Shown piece by piece: positions 62,259-64,000 of a DNA stretch of 64,000 nucleotides. This DNA is from Chondrus crispus (lineage: Eukaryota > Rhodophyta > Florideophyceae > Gigartinales > Gigartinaceae), in NCBI RefSeq assembly GCF_000350225.1, contig NW_005179077.1:123632-187631 (forward strand), in the 5' to 3' direction. Position 1 is the first letter of the stretch. Each line of letters begins with the position of its first letter. The position numbers and the translations under genes were made by a program. The notes under the pieces are model-generated. The model had not been told where the DNA came from. It ran no database searches and worked only from the letters and a program-made list of their open reading frames with translations.

Positions 62259-64000
62259 ATGAACCGTGCGGATTCCGCCGGAGAAGATACCGCCTCCGGG
62301 CGAGCAAGTACCCGGAGTGGCAGAGGCGCACAGCGCCCCCGGATCGACAATCCGGAAGCCCTGCTACGCCCGCCGTCTACCAGGGGCCAGAAGACCCCTT
62401 CCGTTTCGGACACCACCGCCGGGCTACCGGCTGGTGGGGGGAACTGCGTACAAGTACTGTACGACGCGTTACTCCCGCGACTACAAACCTGGATGGAGGA
62501 TTTCCTCGCTGAGGAACTACCTCAGGTCGTCCAGGTTTGCCTCGACAGAACGGCACCAAGACTGGTGGCGGAGCATGCGGATACCGCGCTCCGCGCCCTG
62601 CTGGACGAGAAGATCGCCCCCCTCGTACGCGACGAGGTGGTGGCAGCGCTCGCCGCGGAGGAGGACGAATCTCCGACCGCATTGGCTCTAAAGGGAGCTA
62701 TTAGCTCCGCCGTGGCCATCCGTCTGGCCACGACATTTACCGAAACGGGAGGCGCGGTACCGCCGCCGGCGCCGCGCCGTGAAACCGTTCCGGGCTCAAG
62801 CTTTAATATTGCTGATCCGATCGGCGCCGTACCCGGGATTGATAGAATGGACCCTCACCCGGAGGGCAGAGCCATCTATCTCCCAACCGTTCACGGTGCT
62901 ACAGGGAGGACCACAGAAAATGTCCTCCCCATACTCGCCGGTACGGGCGACCCCCGCGGGACAGACAACCGCCTGGGGCTCCCCGAGACAGAGAATCGGG
63001 ACCCGTACCGGTTGAGCAGAAGACGTGCACCCGGCACGCACAGGACCGAAGCGGAATACACCCGGTATTCCGACGCAGAAGACCCCCGTCACAGGACGGA
63101 TGAAGACCGCGAGGAACGCCGCTGGCGATACCGCGATAACCGCGAGGCACGCCACGGGCGATACCGCGATGCCGGAGGGGGAGGATACCCCTCCGATGAT
63201 GACCCATCCGGTTCGGAAGACTCTCGCAGGCGGAGCCACAGGGCACGCCGCGATAGAAGCCGAGACCGGCACCGGCACGACCCGTCCGACTCGGAAGACT
63301 ACCACACCGAGTCGGACGAGGGGCCTCGTCACTCGAGCAGACGCCGCCGGGCTGCCCCGACGAGCGACGAGCGACGGCCCACGGTAATCAGGCCCCTCAA
63401 TGACCTGTTTACCAAGGCCGTCAACTACAAGACCTACCGCCTGGAACGGCGTAGCTCGCGCTACGACTCCACAGTAGCGCGACACATTAACCGTTACCGG
63501 AAAAAACTGGACGTGCAGATGAGGTCCCACACGTTCAGCGGTCAAGATCCGATTGCGGTATTGGGATTCCTCGCACGCCTCAAGATGGCGTGCGACCACA
63601 ACGGGATCACCGAGGGAGCCGCCGTGTGGTGCTTCCAATTCTACCTCACTGGTCAGGCTCACGCCCTACTCCAGTCCCGTCTCAATGGAAATACCATGGC
63701 GGTTGACGTGGAGCGGCGCGAGCTGCTCCGGACATACCCCCAGGTGGTCAACTTTCTGTTGCGCACCTATGCTACCGACGAGGTAATTTCCGAAGCGGTT
63801 GGGGACGTGACCTCCTTCCGTCAGAGTTCAAACATGACAGAGGAGGTCTACAGTAACCACCTCTGGGACAAGGCCCTCCAATGCGGTACGGTGTTCTCCG
63901 ACCGGCGGTTGAAGTCCCTATTTGTCGAGGGGTTACTTCCCGCCACGTGCGCGCAGGTCCGTAATTACCTCGCCACGCACCCGGATGTGGATTACCAATC
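62259..64000 (+). CDS. Gypsy copy C: gag, intact, continues past the window
   Basis: ATG 62,259 (MNRADSAGEDTASGRAST) opens a frame that stays open for 580 codons to the window edge, with no stop. It follows copies A and B block by block: the EELPQVVQVCLDRT helix, PHPEGRAIYLPT, Arg/Asp-rich GRYRDAGGGGYPSDDD repeats, VIRPLNDLFTKAVNYKTYRL, QDPIAVLGFLARLKMACDHN, FYLTGQAHALLQSRLNGNTM, and the segment LKSLFVEGLLPATCAQVRNY. The region where A and B are each shifted or stopped reads straight through here, so C shows the ancestral single frame. The zinc knuckle and pol would lie beyond 64,000. Protein divergence from A/B is moderate, so it is a separate subfamily. Confidence 0.85.
   Translation, partial: MNRADSAGEDTASGRASTRSGRGAQRPRIDNPEALLRPPSTRGQKTPSVSDTTAGLPAGGGNCVQVLYDALLPRLQTWMEDFLAEELPQVVQVCLDRTAPRLVAEHADTALRALLDEKIAPLVRDEVVAALAAEEDESPTALALKGAISSAVAIRLATTFTETGGAVPPPAPRRETVPGSSFNIADPIGAVPGIDRMDPHPEGRAIYLPTVHGATGRTTENVLPILAGTGDPRGTDNRLGLPETENRDPYRLSRRRAPGTHRTEAEYTRYSDAEDPRHRTDEDREERRWRYRDNREARHGRYRDAGGGGYPSDDDPSGSEDSRRRSHRARRDRSRDRHRHDPSDSEDYHTESDEGPRHSSRRRRAAPTSDERRPTVIRPLNDLFTKAVNYKTYRLERRSSRYDSTVARHINRYRKKLDVQMRSHTFSGQDPIAVLGFLARLKMACDHNGITEGAAVWCFQFYLTGQAHALLQSRLNGNTMAVDVERRELLRTYPQVVNFLLRTYATDEVISEAVGDVTSFRQSSNMTEEVYSNHLWDKALQCGTVFSDRRLKSLFVEGLLPATCAQVRNYLATHPDVDYQ

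Overview
This is nuclear DNA of a eukaryote. It has an intron-free tRNA-Arg, two intact single-exon host genes, several superfamilies of eukaryotic DNA transposon and chromodomain Ty3/gypsy LTR retrotransposons. One host gene carries a plastid-type leader with Phe at position 4. Compact intron-poor genes in islands between dense transposons would fit a red alga such as Chondrus crispus, but that is inference, not a species call.

Layout. 1-2.85 kb: gene fragments on alternating strands (an unidentified helical protein, a VMA12/TMEM199-like V-ATPase assembly factor, the end of a Ser/Thr kinase C-lobe, the C-terminus of a UBR ubiquitin ligase, and a HEAT-like protein), none visibly complete. 3.4-8.5 kb: a decayed tnp2/CACTA-like transposase followed by a 219-bp tandem repeat. 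8.5-13.2 kb: element D, with a TGTAGCATAA...TTATACTACA long terminal repeat and two unrecognised proteins. 13.3-21.06 kb: gypsy copy A on the minus strand, keeping only its 5' LTR. 21.06-22.1 kb: remains of a pogo/Tigger transposase. 24.1-29 kb: the host gene island, with tRNA-Arg, a plastid-type SPATA20/DUF255 protein and a CDF zinc transporter. 29.4-31.3 kb: a MITE and an orphan hAT-like end. 31.6-36.7 kb: a complete piggyBac element with TTAA duplication. 36.71-48.52 kb: a Tigger element with TA duplication, split by the complete gypsy copy B (37,689-47,460; 676-bp LTRs; 5-bp duplication AAAAG). 48.5-53.9 kb: gene scraps including a Snf7/CHMP-like exon, a decayed hAT and a Harbinger scrap. 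53.9-61.5 kb: two more members of the D family (E and F). 61.5-64 kb: gypsy copy C, whose gag is open to the window edge.

How the parts relate. Copies A, B and C are relatives. A and B carry different inactivating lesions at corresponding places, and C has an undamaged gag. In A/B and C the LTR end and the primer-binding region fold into one hairpin whose stem differs by paired changes. D, E and F share terminal repeats, internal hairpins and a hairpin just inside the LTR, again with paired changes. D and F encode a homologous protein of about 700-900 residues, and none of the three shows reverse transcriptase in this window. This D/E/F family is the best candidate for something undescribed. 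The piggyBac transposase is unusual in having a PD-(D/E)XK (YqaJ-like) nuclease domain inserted between its second and third catalytic aspartates.
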